Shown in pieces: positions 32,362 through 44,400 of a stretch of 64,000 nt of DNA. Numbering within the stretch: position 1 is the first letter of the stretch; each line of letters begins with the position of its first letter. Source of the DNA: Chitinophaga sp. E66 (GTDB taxonomy: Bacteria; Bacteroidota; Bacteroidia; Chitinophagales; Chitinophagaceae); NCBI GenBank assembly GCA_019285755.1, contig CP079103.1:4869001-4933000 (forward strand), in the 5' to 3' direction. The position numbers and the translations under genes were made by a program. The notes beneath the pieces are model-generated. The model was given only the letters and a program-made list of their open reading frames with translations. It was not told where the DNA came from and did no database searches.

Positions 32362-35300
32362 ATGAAGCATCTGTACCTGCTCGCTCTCCTGTTCACTGTT
32401 ACCACCGTAAAGCACAGTCTTTGCGGCAGGCCTATGTCTTCTCTCACCTTTCCATCCAGAACGGCCTCACCGGCAACCACGTTTCCGGGCTGCTGCAAGA
32501 CAAGAAAGGCTTCATCTGGATCGCCAGCAACGCCCTCCAGCGATTCGACGGCGAAAACTACATCACCATCACCCAATTCGACCGGCTTCCCGGTTCTATT
32601 TTCTACGACGACATTGCCCTGTATGAAGACCATCAGGGCCAAATCTGGATCGGTGCGCCTGACAACATCCGGCTCTATGACCCCGTGAACTCCCGGATCT
32701 CCACCGTGCCCATAGACGCGGGCGTCCGGCCCGGTTCCGAGATCGGTTGCTATGCCTTCCTGCAAGACCATAAAGGGATACTCTGGATGACCTCCGATGC
32801 CGGGCTCCTTCAACTCGACCCCACCCACCACCGCTTCCGCCGGCCGGCAAACATCCCCGACAGCATCAGCGTGAAAATGCAATCCGCCATCATGGAAGAC
32901 ACGCATGGGCGGCTATGGATCAGCGGTGAGCATGAAATGTATATGATCCCGCAGGACCGGAAGCAGATCTTCAGCTCCTATTACAATCCACACCGTTACC
33001 CCCTGCTCGATGTACTCTCGAGCGTAAAAGAAATGCTGGAAGATCAGCGTGGGCGCATCTGGGCCGCTACGCGCATCACCAACGAACTATTATGCTGGCC
33101 GCCCGACAGCAACGGCATGCGGCGCTTCCAGTTCCATTACGGCGGGAAGCAGCCCGACCAGGTCTATGAACTGGCAGAAGACCACCACGGCCACATATGG
33201 GCCGGCATGAAAACCAACGGGCTGTACCGGTACACTGACGAGCAGGGTAAATTCTCCCTCCACATCGGGCCCTCCAACACGCCCCTCGGTTTACATCTCA
33301 ACTATGAAACCAATTGCCTGCTTCCCGATCGCGATGGTCACCTCTGGGTAGGGACAGACGTAGGCGTCAACATACTCAGCCTTCACAACGACGGCTTCAC
33401 CCGCCTTGATCAACCTTCCTATCCCTCCTCCGCTTCAGAACTGACGGGATTGCTCGCCGCCCGTAACGGCGACGTATATATGGCCTCCTGGGGCGGCGGC
33501 TTCACCCATATGCGGCCCGATCTCAGCCCGGTGAAGCACTATACCCATGGCCCCAAAGGCATCGCCGAAGAGCGGAATCTCGTCTGGAGCCTGGCGGAAT
33601 TACCTTCCGGCAAGATCCTCATTGGTCAGGAGAACGGAACCGTATCCCAGTACGATCCCATCACGCAGCGCTTCTCCCACCTCCGGCCGCCGGGCCTCAT
33701 GGATCAGGCGGTGCTGACCATGTGGCCGGAAAATGACACCACCGTCTGGACGGGCCTGTACAAATTCGGCCTCGCGAAATGGAATCCCGCTAACGGGCAT
33801 ATCGATAACTTCCCGCAACTCACGGAATACATCCATCGCAATACAGCGATTACCGCCATCGTACCCGGCGGCGACAGCCTCCTTTGGCTGGCCTCCAGCC
33901 GTGGCGGCGTCCTGCGTTTCCGGAAGAAAGACGGCCTGGTAACATCAGCCGTAATGTTCATGCGCGGGAAAGATACCGTGCGTAACATTACCGCGCTCCT
34001 GCCTGTAAATGACACCACGTTGCTGGCCGGCACCGATCATGGCGTATATTTCTACTTCCCGTTTTCAGGGCGATGGGAAACACTCACTATCAACAGCCTC
34101 CCTTTCAACGAATGGATACTGTCCATGGCGCCGGCAGGAAATGACCGCTTCTGGATCACCACTACCGAAGGATTTTACCGTCTGAACAGTCCCACCCGGA
34201 CACTGACCACCTTTGAGCAGAATAACGATATCATCACCGATTCCAGGAAAGTAAGGCGCAGCATTATCAGCCTGCCCGATGGCAGGTTACTGGTCGGCGC
34301 GTCGGATCATGCCGTCGCCTTCCTGCCGGAGAAGCTGGAAGTACGGCCCGCGCCGCAGGATGTGACGATCCTGGAATTCAGGGTACTGAACAAGCCTATT
34401 ATGGTAGATTCTGCCATATCGTTCGGGAAGCCTGTGCTTTTGCACCACCGGGAGAACTTCCTCGCCATCGACTTCAAATCCCTGCAATATCACGGGGAGA
34501 AGCTGCAGTATTTTTACCAGCTGGAAGGGCTCGACAACGACTGGATCCCGGCAGACAACGTATTGTCCGCCCGCTATACAAACCTTCCTCCCGGCAATTA
34601 TACTTTCCGGGTCAAGAGCATGAATACCGCCGGGATATTTTCCCGCAACATCACTTCGATTGATATTGTGATCCGGCCGGCATTCTGGCAGACGTGGTGG
34701 TTCCGCACGTTACTGTTCCTGTTAGCGATCGGATTGGTATATGGTTACTTCCGGTTCAGAATGTACTGGTACAAAAGGAAGCCCGGAGCAAGGCGGCCTT
34801 CAGGGAAGAATTATCGCAGTTGGAAATGAAAGCGCTCCGCGCGCAGATGAACCCCACTTCATCTTCAACGCCCTCAACTCGATCCAGACGTTCATGCTGA
34901 AAAACGAGACGGATACTGCATTGGCTTACCTCAGCAGGTTTGCAAAGCTCATCCGCAATGTGCTCGACAACTCTCAGCTGAACAATATATCCATCACCCG
35001 GGAAACGGAGATGCTGGAAAACTACCGGAACTGGAGCGCCTCCGCCTGGATGGCCGCTTCGACTACCGTATTACCATTGATCCGGACCTCGATCAGGACT
35101 TTGCGGAGATACCCGCCATGGTGCTCCAACCCTTCATAGAAAACGCCATCTGGCACGGGCTGCAGCACAAAGACAGCCAGGGCCACCTGCATATCGGCTT
35201 CACCCGGGAGGGTCAGCAGATACATTGCGTGATCGAAGACGACGGCATCGGCAGGAGGCGGCAACCGCATTGAAACAGCACAGCCACCCCGCCCATGTGT

Positions 35301-35452
35301 CGCGGGGGTTGCAAATAACAAAAGACCGGCTGCAGATTTACAACAGCCGGTACAATATGGATGCGTCTTTCGACATCGAAGATTTGAAGGATGAAAACGG
35401 GCTGGCTTTAGGTACGCGGGTAAACCTGTGGTTCCCGCTTACGGAAGACTAG
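32362..35452 (+). CDS. Two-component-propeller LytS-type sensor histidine kinase, frameshifted
   Basis: Membrane sensor of about 1030 residues. A signal peptide (MKHLYLLALLFTVTTV) is followed by a periplasmic double propeller of two-component-regulator repeats (GLLQDKKGFIWIASN, DHQGQIWIGAPD, DRDGHLWVGTDVG), a Y_Y_Y domain (LQYFYQLEGLDNDWIPADN, YTNLPPGNYTFRVKSMN) and one membrane helix (TLLFLLAIGLVYGYFRFRMY, about residue 780). The cytosolic part is a His_kinase/LytS domain with MNPHFIFNALNSIQTFML and an ATPase with VLQPFIENAIWHGL and EDDGIGR. Breaks near 32415, 34790, 34855, 35025 and 35255. Normally followed by a LytTR regulator; none is adjacent. The stimulus is likely a glycan or metabolite. 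Confidence 0.9.
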
Positions 35453-35453
35453 A

Positions 35454-36853
35454 TCAGCCCAGTCCGATCTCGAAATGCCGCGTCGGGATCTCGATATCCT
35501 GGAACCCTTTCTTCAGGAGCCAGTCACGGAATACGGTCTGCACTTCATATTCGCCGTGAACAAGGAAGAGCTTCTTTACATCCGCGGGTTTTGGCAGGCG
35601 AGCCACTGGCTCATGTCTTCATAGTCGCCGTGCGCGCTCATGGCGCGTATGATACCAACTTCCGCTTTCACTTCATACTTATCTCCATAAATCGACACCT
35701 CTTTTGCGCCGCGCATCAGGCGGCCGCCGAGCGACTGTGGTTCGCAATATCCCACAATAAGGATGGTGTTTTTCCATTGTTCGATATTGTTGGCGATGTG
35801 GTGCTTCACACGGCCGGCTTCAGCCATGCCGGAGGCGGAAATGATCACGCAGGGCTCCTTGCGGAAGTTGAGCATTTTAGATTCCTCAACCGTTTTGATA
35901 TAACGCAGGCCGGGGAAGCTGAAGACGTCTTCATCCACTTCCAGCATCTTGGCTACTTTCCGGTTAAAGCATTCCGGGTGCATGCGGGTCACCTGGGTGG
36001 CTTCCAGCGAGAGCGGGCTGTCAACAAAGAGATCCACGGCAGGGAGTTTGCCTGCCAGTTGCGCCCGGTTCAGCGCATACAGGATCTCCTGCGTACGGCC
36101 AACGCTGAAGGCCGGAATGATCAGCTTTCCTTTCTTCATGACGCAGGTCTCGTGGATGTAGCGCAGCAGTTCTTCGTCTGCCGGTGCGATATGCGGATGC
36201 AGGGTGCTGCCGTAGGTGGATTCCATAATGATGTAATCCGCCTGAGGGAACTCTTCCGGTGATTTGAGGATAGGGTCGCCATAGCGGCCAATATCGCCGC
36301 TGAAGGTTACATGCTCGGTTTTGCCGCCTTCCTGGATCCGGAGGTGCACACAGGCGCTGCCGATGATATGGCCGGCATCGGTAAAGAGCACTTCCACGTC
36401 TTCATCGATCCTGAACCATTCGCCATACTTCACAGGCACCAGCTGTTCAACGGCGCGCTTCGCGTCTTCCAATTTATACAGCGGCTCAATATAAGGCTTC
36501 CCTTCGCGGGCATTCTTCTTGTTGACATATTTGATATCATCTTCCTGGATCTCGGCGGAATCCAGCAGGAGGATTTCGGCGAGGTCTCTTGTGGCGGGTG
36601 TGCAAAAGATCTGCCCCTGTAGCCCAGTTTACTGAGCCGGGGCACCAGCCCGGAATGGTCGATATGGGCATGGGAAAGGATCATAAGGTCTATTTCTTCG
36701 GGGTTGAAGCCGAAGTCCAGGTTTAGGGGTGGTTTCGCGGCCCATACCCTGGTACATGCCGCAGTCTAATAAAATCTTCAGTCCTTTCTTCAGGGTGATA
36801 AGGTGCTTGGATCCCGTCACCGTGCGCGCTGCTCCGTGAAATGCGATTTTCAT
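35454..36853 (-). CDS. Beta-CASP metallo-beta-lactamase-fold RNase-like protein, frameshifted
   Basis: Predicted zinc-dependent ribonuclease of the MBL/beta-CASP (CPSF-like) family, about 466 residues, cytosolic. The zinc motif HxHxDH is in ILSHAHIDHSGLV near residue 65; DAGHIIGSACVHL and VTFSGDIGRYGDP are the next MBL ligands. The beta-CASP domain has MESTYGS, IIPAFSVGRTQEILYAL and IISASGMAEAGRVKHHI. The C-terminal RNA-specificity domain shows MSAHGDYEDMSQW and LVHGEYEVQTVF. Breaks near 35600, 36470, 36600 and 36725. Last gene of the operon HD-PycTM, PPK1, DUF4442, this one; it starts 11 bp after the DUF4442 stop. Its stop abuts the convergent kinase gene. Confidence 0.9.
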
Positions 36854-36864
36854 GATGATGCTTT

Positions 36865-37343
36865 TTAAAACTCCACGTAATCCTGAACCGTGCGATCTCC
36901 GTATTGTCTTTGCTCCTGCCGGTCACCTCGACCGTCAGTGCCACGGATTCGCCGGTTGCTACCGTGTGCGAGATGGCGTCGCGTATTTTGGCGCCTTCAT
37001 CGCAGGTGAAATATGTTTTTGCTTTTGCTTTCTTGAGGAAGATGCCTTCCATGCCCGTTACCAGCATGGAGACCTTTGCAGGTGCGGCATAGACGTGCCC
37101 CATCGCCAGGATCCCGCTGCTCATTTCCGCGGCCATGGCCAGGCAGGCGAAATAAGTACTGTGGAACGGGTTCTGGGAAAGCCAGCGGTAAGGTACCGAC
37201 GTAGTGCATGATTCTTCCGAAGCCGCACTTGCCCTTACGCCCGATATCCAGGCGCTGGGGAGCTTGTACAATAGGAATAGTGAGAAACCGAACCGGTTGT
37301 TCACTTTGTTGAAGAATTGCGCTGCGCTGCGGGTGTTTGCCAT
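36865..37343 (-). CDS. DUF4442 hotdog-fold thioesterase-like protein
   Basis: Small hotdog-fold protein of about 159 residues starting MANTRSAAQFFNKVN and carrying VRASAASEESCTTSVPYRW and NPFHSTYFACLAMAAEMSSG, the typical DUF4442 core where the N-HxS/T-YFA-AE segment forms the active-site helix. It resembles acyl-CoA thioesterase-like proteins; activity unproven. The start at 37343 lies 11 bp after the PPK1 stop. A base lost near 36890 hides its own stop (restored end RITVEF), and another hides the PPK1 stop, so an unrepaired reading runs from PPK1 through this gene into the RNase gene; these are three separate genes in one operon. Confidence 0.8.
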
Positions 37344-37353
37344 ACCGTGGGTT

Positions 37354-39345
37354 TTACAGTTGCCGTACGTATGCGTAAGTATCGCGTTGGGCATTGACCG
37401 CCGGAGCGCCTCTTCCGGTGGAACCGGCAGGTTGCTGGCGTCTGCCCCCAATATTACGGCATTTGTGTTATCTGACAGCTGCAGGTCTATAATATCTTTC
37501 AGCTGCTGCCGGTATACAGGGTCGTATATGGGAAAGCATACTTCGATACGCCGGTGCAGGTTGCGGTTCATCCAGTCGGCCGAGCCAGGTAGATGACCTC
37601 GTTGCCGCCGTTGTGGAATATGAATACACGCGCATGCTCCAGGTAGCGGTCCACGATCCGGCAGACGCGGATGCCTTTACGGGGCACCAGGCAGCAAATG
37701 CTCCTGATGATCAGGTCGATCTCCACGCCTGCATCCGCCGCTGCGTACAGCTCGGCGATCATGCTCTTCTCCTGCAGGTTGTTCAGCTTGATGGTGATAC
37801 GGGCGGGCTTGCCGTTGCGGGCGTTCTCCGCTTCCGAGCGTATCAGGGTTTTGAACTGGTCTACCAGGTTGAACTGCGCTACCAGCAAATGCTCGAAGTG
37901 CATGAAATTGAACTTTCCCGGTTGAATGCCCGTCTGCATGTAGATGAACAGTAGCTCCAGCTCCTGGGTAATGGCCTCATGCCTGGTCAACAGCACATGG
38001 TCCGCATAGAACCTTGCCGTGCTTTCGTTGAAGTTACCCGTGGCCAGGAGCGCGGTATGATCCCAGGTGAAGCCGCGCTTGCGCTTGACAAGCGCCACTT
38101 TCGCATGCACCTTCAGCCCCGGTATGCTATACAGGATCCGTACGCCCGCCGCTTTCATGCGCTTGGCCCAGCGGAGGTTATTAGCCTCATCGAAACGGGC
38201 TTTCAGCTCCACCATCACCGTTACTTTCTTTCCGTTCTTCGCCGCGCTCATCAGTGCATGTACGATGCGGGAAGTGGAAGCTACGCGGTAAAGCGTCACA
38301 TATATCTCCCGGACGTCCGGGTCGGTTGCGGCTTCGTTGAAATACCTGAGAATATAATCGTACGATTGATAGGGCACATGCAGCATAACGTCACGCCGCT
38401 GGATCTGGTCCAGCAGCGGCGAATCGGGATCGATGGCCCTGCAGTGCGCGGGGGCGACTTAGGATACTCCAGCGAAGGGTCAGGTGGCAGCGGCAGGTCG
38501 GACAGGTCGCGGAGGTTGTGGTATCGCCCGCCGGTGGCTATTTCGACTGTCGCGATGCGGAAGTATTCCGCCAGCTGGTCGCGCAGGGCGTCGGGCATGG
38601 CGGCATCGTATAGGAAGCGGGTAGGTACGCCCATTTGGCGTTGTACCAGCATATCCTCCACTTTTTGCAGCAGGTGGCCGCTGAACTCGTCCACATCGAT
38701 CTCCGCATCCCGCGTCACCTTGATGCTGTAAGCGGCTTTAATGCCCACATGCGGGAACAAGAAAGCCAGGTGCTGGCGGATGACGTCGTCGAGGAAAAGA
38801 ATGTGGTTGCCGGACAGCCGCAGGAAGCGCGGAAGGTTGTCCGAGGGATATTCACGATCCCCGTGCCGCCGTCTTCCAGGCAGACCACGAGGTACAAGGC
38901 ATTGTTTTCGAGGAATAACTCCATCGGCTGGCCGAAGTGGAGGCGTACGGGCTGGAGGTAAGCCAACACCGTGTTGAAGAAATAGTCGCGGATAGCGGGA
39001 GATGCTCTTCCGCGGGGCTTGCCCATAAAACAGGGTGATGCCCTTTTCCTGTAGTCCGGGAATGACCGACTGCCGGAATATGCGGCCATATTCATTTAGC
39101 TGCCGCGCGATCTCCTGTTGCGCGGCGGCCAGTGCGCCCTTCTCAGCGGCATGCAACTGGTGCAGCGCCAGTAAAGCCGGCATGCGGACGCGGAAGAACT
39201 CATCCAGGTTGGAGGAGAAGATAGACAGGAACTTCACCCGCTCGTATAAGGGCACGGCAGGGTCTTCCGCCATGGTGAGCACGCGGTAGTTGAAATACAG
39301 CCAGCTCAGGTCGCGGTCGTTCAGAGGAATCGTTTGCTGCTCCAA
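37354..39345 (-). CDS. ppk1: Polyphosphate kinase 1, frameshifted
   Basis: Makes inorganic polyphosphate from ATP and can run in reverse; membrane-associated tetramer in known cases. About 664 residues. The N-terminal domain opens IPLNDRDLSWLYFNYRVL and FLSIFSSNLDEFFRVRMPAL. The catalytic PLD-like core includes MLHVPYQSYDYILRYFNEAA, VTLYRVASTSRIVHAL and GLKVHAKVALVKRK with the phosphorylated histidine near residue 412, and NLHRRIEVCFPIYDP in the second PLD-like domain. Ends DTYAYVRQL. Breaks near 37400, 37580, 38450, 38870 and 39020. Second gene of the four-gene operon, starting 11 bp after the HD-PycTM stop. Such tight spacing supports a joint stress or signalling role. Confidence 0.93.
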
Positions 39346-39356
39346 GTCTTAACCTT

Positions 39357-40561
39357 TTACCGGAAAAAGATAGCCGCTACCGTGAACGCGATCACGGAAG
39401 CCACGATACCGAACATGAATGTATTATACGCCAGGCGCAACAGCCGGTACTTACGGCCCAGCACTACGCCCAGGTTGTAAATATCATGGATCATGTTGCT
39501 GTAGAGGTAATCAGAATTTTTGATGATGGTATTCATCCCTTCTTCGTATTCCGGGTAAGACATCCCGTGGAAGTTGCCGAAGAACAGGAGGTTCGCCTTC
39601 TTGTTTTTGATGTCTTCTTCCGTGAACTTTCCGCTTGTTACGTTTGGTCTTGTCGCCAGCACGGCGAACACGATGGTGGTTACGCTGGTGGCGAGGAAGA
39701 TGATGGCGGGGAGGATGAAGTTCGGATAGTCTTCCAGTTTCCGGAGGAGAACGGACAGCAATACGGATATGATGATGGCGTTTACCGAGATCATAATATT
39801 GGCCTTGGAGTCGGCCATGGAGCTCAGGCGGATATGGTTGGTGCCTGTTGTGCGGAACATCGTTTCCACCCCGGGCTTTTTCTTATCTTCCTTGTCTTTT
39901 TCCTTCTCTGCCTTTTTTTCCGACGGCGCTACTGCTGCGCTTTCTTCCATTGCTTCCCGCTGTTTCTCTTCCAGCTTTACTTTCAGCTTTTCGAGGTTTT
40001 CTTCTTTCTGGGGGTTAAGGAGTGTGCGGCAGTAAGCGGTGTGATATTGGTGGGTTTCGAGGAACTGGATGCTGGTGCGCGTCCATTCCACGCTGCTGAT
40101 CTTTCTGCCCAGTACCAGTTCGGCTTCTGAGCGCAGCAGTTTGTTGCGTTTGGAGAATTCTTTGCTGCCCAGATGGAAAAGGTCTGCGTCGCACACGATC
40201 TGCTCCAGCAGGTTTTTAGGTTGCTGGGGATGCGCGTAGCCAGTACGCAATCCGCCGCTGCGCGCCCCGTGCCTTCGTTCAGCCCCTGCTCTTTGGCGAA
40301 GGCCATTACAGCTTCCGCCCCGGCTGCTTCATGGCTGGCGCGGTCGCCCGCCACATACCCCATGTCATGGAACCATGCCGCGAGTATCACGATGAGGTGA
40401 TCAGCCTCGGAAAGACGGTAGTAGGCCGATATCTGGTCGGCCGCCTGCACCACCTGGCTGGTATGCGCGAGGTTATGGTATACCAGCACCGGGTCGGGGT
40501 GCGATTCGTACTGCCGGGTCACATAGGCTTGCGCGGCTGCTATCACTGAACTTATTTCCAT
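39357..40561 (-). CDS. HD-domain phosphohydrolase fused to PycTM (Pycsar effector-type) membrane domain, frameshifted
   Basis: About 401 residues. Residues 1-190 are an HD hydrolase with a full ligand set: YHNLAHTSQVV, AAWFHDMGYV, ASHEAAGAEAV and VCDADLFHLG. A charged coiled linker rich in Glu and Lys follows (residues 190-255). The C-terminal part is the PycTM/DUF5706 domain, with RLSSMADSKANIMISVNAII, two membrane helices (ISVLLSVLLRKL and FILPAIIFLATSVTTIVFAV), GNFHGMSYPEY and a last helix ending VIAFTVAAIFFR. PycTM is the membrane effector of Pycsar anti-phage systems, but no cyclase gene is adjacent. One break near 40210 in the HD domain. First gene of the operon with ppk1. The HD part may degrade a nucleotide signal; that is inference. 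Confidence 0.85.
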
Positions 40562-40631
40562 CTGGTGGTGTATTTACTATATTCCAAATTACGGCATTTT
40601 TGCGTTAATTTTATCCTATAAAGAATGGCTT

Positions 40632-41484
40632 ATGAAGATGTTTCCTTGTCTGATCCCCGTCGTCATGCTGATTTCCTGCCAGTCTTCCGGCCAGAACGAC
40701 GCGCGGCGGCAGACCTCTCCCGAAGGTTACCGGTTAGAACAATATGAACGTTTCCGGGTACGCGAGTCTCTCCAGGAGATATCCGGCCTGGTGTTCCACC
40801 GCGATGAAGCGCATTTCATCGCCAACAACGATGAACAAGGCAAGCTCTTCCAGGTAGACCTCCGTGCCACCGCCCCCTACCCCTCCTGGAAGTTCGGCAA
40901 AAGCGGCGACTACGAAGAAACCGTGTTCACGGGAAAAGACTGGTTCGTGCTCAAAAGCAATGGCAGCATGTATCGGGTGGAAGGCATGTTCTCCGACTCC
41001 GCCACCTCCACGTCCGCGCATTTCCCCATACCTGGAAGCGCGAGTTCGAAGCAGCCTATTATGAACGCGGCGCAGACCAGATCATCGCCATCTGCAAGAA
41101 CTGCGAAGTGGATAAGGGCCAGCGGCAAACCAGCGCCTACACCTTCTCCCCGACTCCATGACCTGGAGCCCCGAACCGGTGTTCCGCTTCTCCTACGACA
41201 GCATCCCCGGCCTCAAAGAAGGCCCTTCCAAACATTTCCGGCCATCCGGCGCCGCTGTGCATCCTATTGAAAACAGGGTATATATCGTGGCTTCCGTAAA
41301 CGAACTGCTCGTCATTACCGACCTTCAGGGTAAAGTAGAAGAAACGCACCGCCTCCCCAGGAGACATTTCTCGCAGCCCGAAGGCATCACCTTCGCGCCC
41401 AATGGCGATATGTACATCTCCAATGAAGGCGACGAAGATCATACGGCCGATATTCTCAAATTCAAATACCACCCGAAAAATTGA
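40632..41484 (+). CDS. SdiA-regulated-domain propeller lipoprotein, frameshifted
   Basis: Exported protein of about 284 residues with a lipobox-like start (MKMFPCLIPVVMLISC, cysteine at residue 16). The mature part is a beta-propeller of the SdiA-regulated/esterase-like-phytase group: LQEISGLVFHRDEAHFIANN, DYEETVFTGKDWFVLKSNGS, FRPSGAAVHPIENRVYIVAS and FSQPEGITFAPNGDMYISNE. Breaks near 41030 and 41150. Divergent from the HD-PycTM gene with 70 bp between starts. Its TGA overlaps the start of the phosphatase-barrel gene, so the two are translationally coupled and may act together at the cell surface. Biochemical role unknown. Confidence 0.82.
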
Positions 41485-44400
41485 AATACCTCGCACTCCT
41501 GATCCTGGCATGCTGCTCCTGAGGGCCGCCGCGCAGGAAGACAGCATACAGCAACGCATCATCCTCATCGGCGACGCCGGCGAAATGCGCAATGGCATCA
41601 ACCCCGTCGTGGATGCCGTCAGGCGCAACTTCAAACTCAATGAAGGTAAGAACACCGTGCTCTTCCTCGGCGATAACGTATACCCGCTCGGGTTGCCCAG
41701 CCCGCTTGCGAAGAACTTCCCGAAGCCCGCGCCATACTGGACTACCAGGTCAACCTCGTAAAAGGCACAGAAGCGAAAGGGATCTTCGTTCCCGGGAACC
41801 ACGACTGGTCCAAACACCGCCCGGACGGCTGGCGGCAGATTCGCCATCAGCAGCAGTATATCGACTCCCTGAAACTACCGAACGTTGACTTCCTCCCCAA
41901 AGACGGCTGCCCCGGCCCGCTGGCCATCCCCATGGGCGATGACGTCATCCTCATCGTGATGGACTCCGAATGGTGGCTGTACCCCGGCGCCAAACCCGGG
42001 CTGGAATCCTCCTGCGACCAGAAAACGGAAGACGAGGTGCTCGCCGAGATCAAGGATATCGCCGCCGCCAATCCCGGCAAGCTGCTGGTATTCGCAGCGC
42101 ACCACCCCTGCGCAGCTACGGCATCCATGGCGGGTACTACACGATCAAGCAACATATTTTCCCCTTGACGGATGCCAGGCCCTATCTCTACGTACCGCTT
42201 CCCGTCATCGGCAGCATATACCCCTGGTGCGCGGCGTATTCGGCACCCGGGAAGACCTTCCCCACCCTTTGTACAAAAGGCTCATCCGCGGCATAGAAGA
42301 AGCCATCCCTAAGGATGCGCCAACAGTATTCGTAGCCGGTCATGAGCATACGCTGCAGCTTATCAACGAAGGGCACCGCTACTTCCTGGTGAGCGGCGCC
42401 GGCGCAAAAGACAGCCGCGTGAAACAGGGGCCAGGTTCGCTGTTCGCCAGTAAGTTCTATGGATACAGTGTCATCACCGTCATGAAGAATGGAAGGGTGA
42501 AAGTGGATTTCTATAACGAAAACGACGCTACGCCCATATTCTCCCACAACCTTTTCGACCTGGCCGAATATCGCCGCAAGCTGGCGCAGGAAGCTGCTAA
42601 ACCAATGCCTTCCTCAGTCACCATGGCGGCCGATCCGAGGTATTTCAATATCAACGGCTTCCATCGCGCAATGCTGGGCGAAAACTACCGGAAGGTCTGG
42701 GCAACTCCACTCTCCTTCCCTACCATTGATCTGGATACGGTGAAAGGCGGGCTGAAAGTCACCAAGCGCGGCGGCGGGATGCAAACGCGCTCCCTCCGGC
42801 TGGAAGACACTTCCGGGAGAGAATGGGTTTTACGCTCGCTGGTGAAGAACCCAACGTCCGCCGTTCCCGAACCACTGCGGGAAACATTTGCGCGGGAGAT
42901 CGTGCAGGACCAGATTTCCGCATCCAATCCTTACGCCCCGCTGGTAGTGTCCTCACTGGCCGGGAAAGCCGGCGTCCCCATACCAACCCTACTTTCGTCT
43001 ATCTCCCCGACGATACGGCGCTGGGCATCTTCCGCCACGACTTCGCCGGAGGCGTCTACCTCTTCGAAGAACGCGAACCGGTAACGGCCAGCAAGACATA
43101 CAACACCCTGAAAGTGCTGGAGAACCTCCTGGAAGACAATGACAACTCCGTCAACCAACAAGCCGTATTGAAAGCCCGCCTGCTCGATTTCTTCATCGGC
43201 GACTGGGACCGGCACGACGATCAGTGGCGCTGGTGGGCGGAAAAGGATAAGAAGAAGAAGGAGTTCTTCCCCATCCCCGCGACCGCGACCAGGCGTTTTT
43301 CGTCAACGAAGGCGTCATTCCGCGCCTCGCGGCGAGATCATGGCTCATGCCCAATATCCAGGGTTTCCGTAAGAATATCCCCAACATCAACGGCCTTAAC
43401 TTCAACCCCGTTACTCGACCGCAACTTCCTTTCCGATCTGTCTGAAGAAGAATGGGGCGCGGCAGCAGATTCCTTCACAGCAAAGATGACGGACCCCGTC
43501 ATCGAAGAAGCCGTTGCCCAGCTGCCTGACTCTATCCGGAAACTGGTGGAACCCATGATGCTGGAAAGGCTCAAGGCCAGGAGAGGCATCATGAGAAGCG
43601 AAGCCCTTAAATACTATCGCTTCCTCGCCAAAGGCGTGGATGTTACCGGCTCACAGAAGAATGAACAATTCACCATCACCCGCCTGGAAGATGGCAAAGT
43701 ACGCGTGAAGTCCAGGAAGATCAGCAAGTCCGGCGACCTTGAACAAACCCTCTTCGATCGCACCTTCGATCCGAAAGACACAAAGGAAATAGCGATCTAT
43801 GGCCTCGGTGGGGAAGACCGCTTCATCCTCACGGGCGACGGCAATCCCCGCATCCGCGTTCGCCTGATCGGCGGAGCGCAGAAGGATACCTATATCGACA
43901 GTCTACCGCGCAGCGCGGTAAAAAGCGCTTATCTACGACCTGAAGCATAAGGAAGACTCCTTCGCCATCGGCTCCCGCGAAGGCCTGCGCCTTTCCTCCC
44001 ACCCGGATGTCATCCGTTACAACCGCATGGCCTTTAAGTACGACAAGCTCATGCCCTGGTTACCGGCGGTTTCAACCTTGATGACGGACTGTTGCTCGGT
44101 CTCGGATTTGAATACACCAAACAAGGCTTCCGCAAGGACTCCTTCGCCGTGCGCCACCGCCTTACCGGCATGCATGCCCTGGCTACGGAAGCCTGGCAGT
44201 TCCGTTACGAAGGACAATTCAACGACGTCATCGGCAAATCCGACCTGCTGCTGCACGGCCTTGCCCGCGCTCCGCACAACACCGTCAACTTCTTCGGCTT
44301 CGGTAACGAAACCGTATATGATAAAGACCTTACGGATCCACCGATCCGCTATTACAGAAGCCGCTTCGATATCTATTCCGCAGAAGTGATGCTGCGGACC

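Noticed and set aside
39357..40561. A complete Pycsar defence system
   Set aside because: Only the PycTM effector-type domain is present; no uridylate or cytidylate cyclase lies in the neighbourhood, so the canonical two-gene system cannot be claimed.
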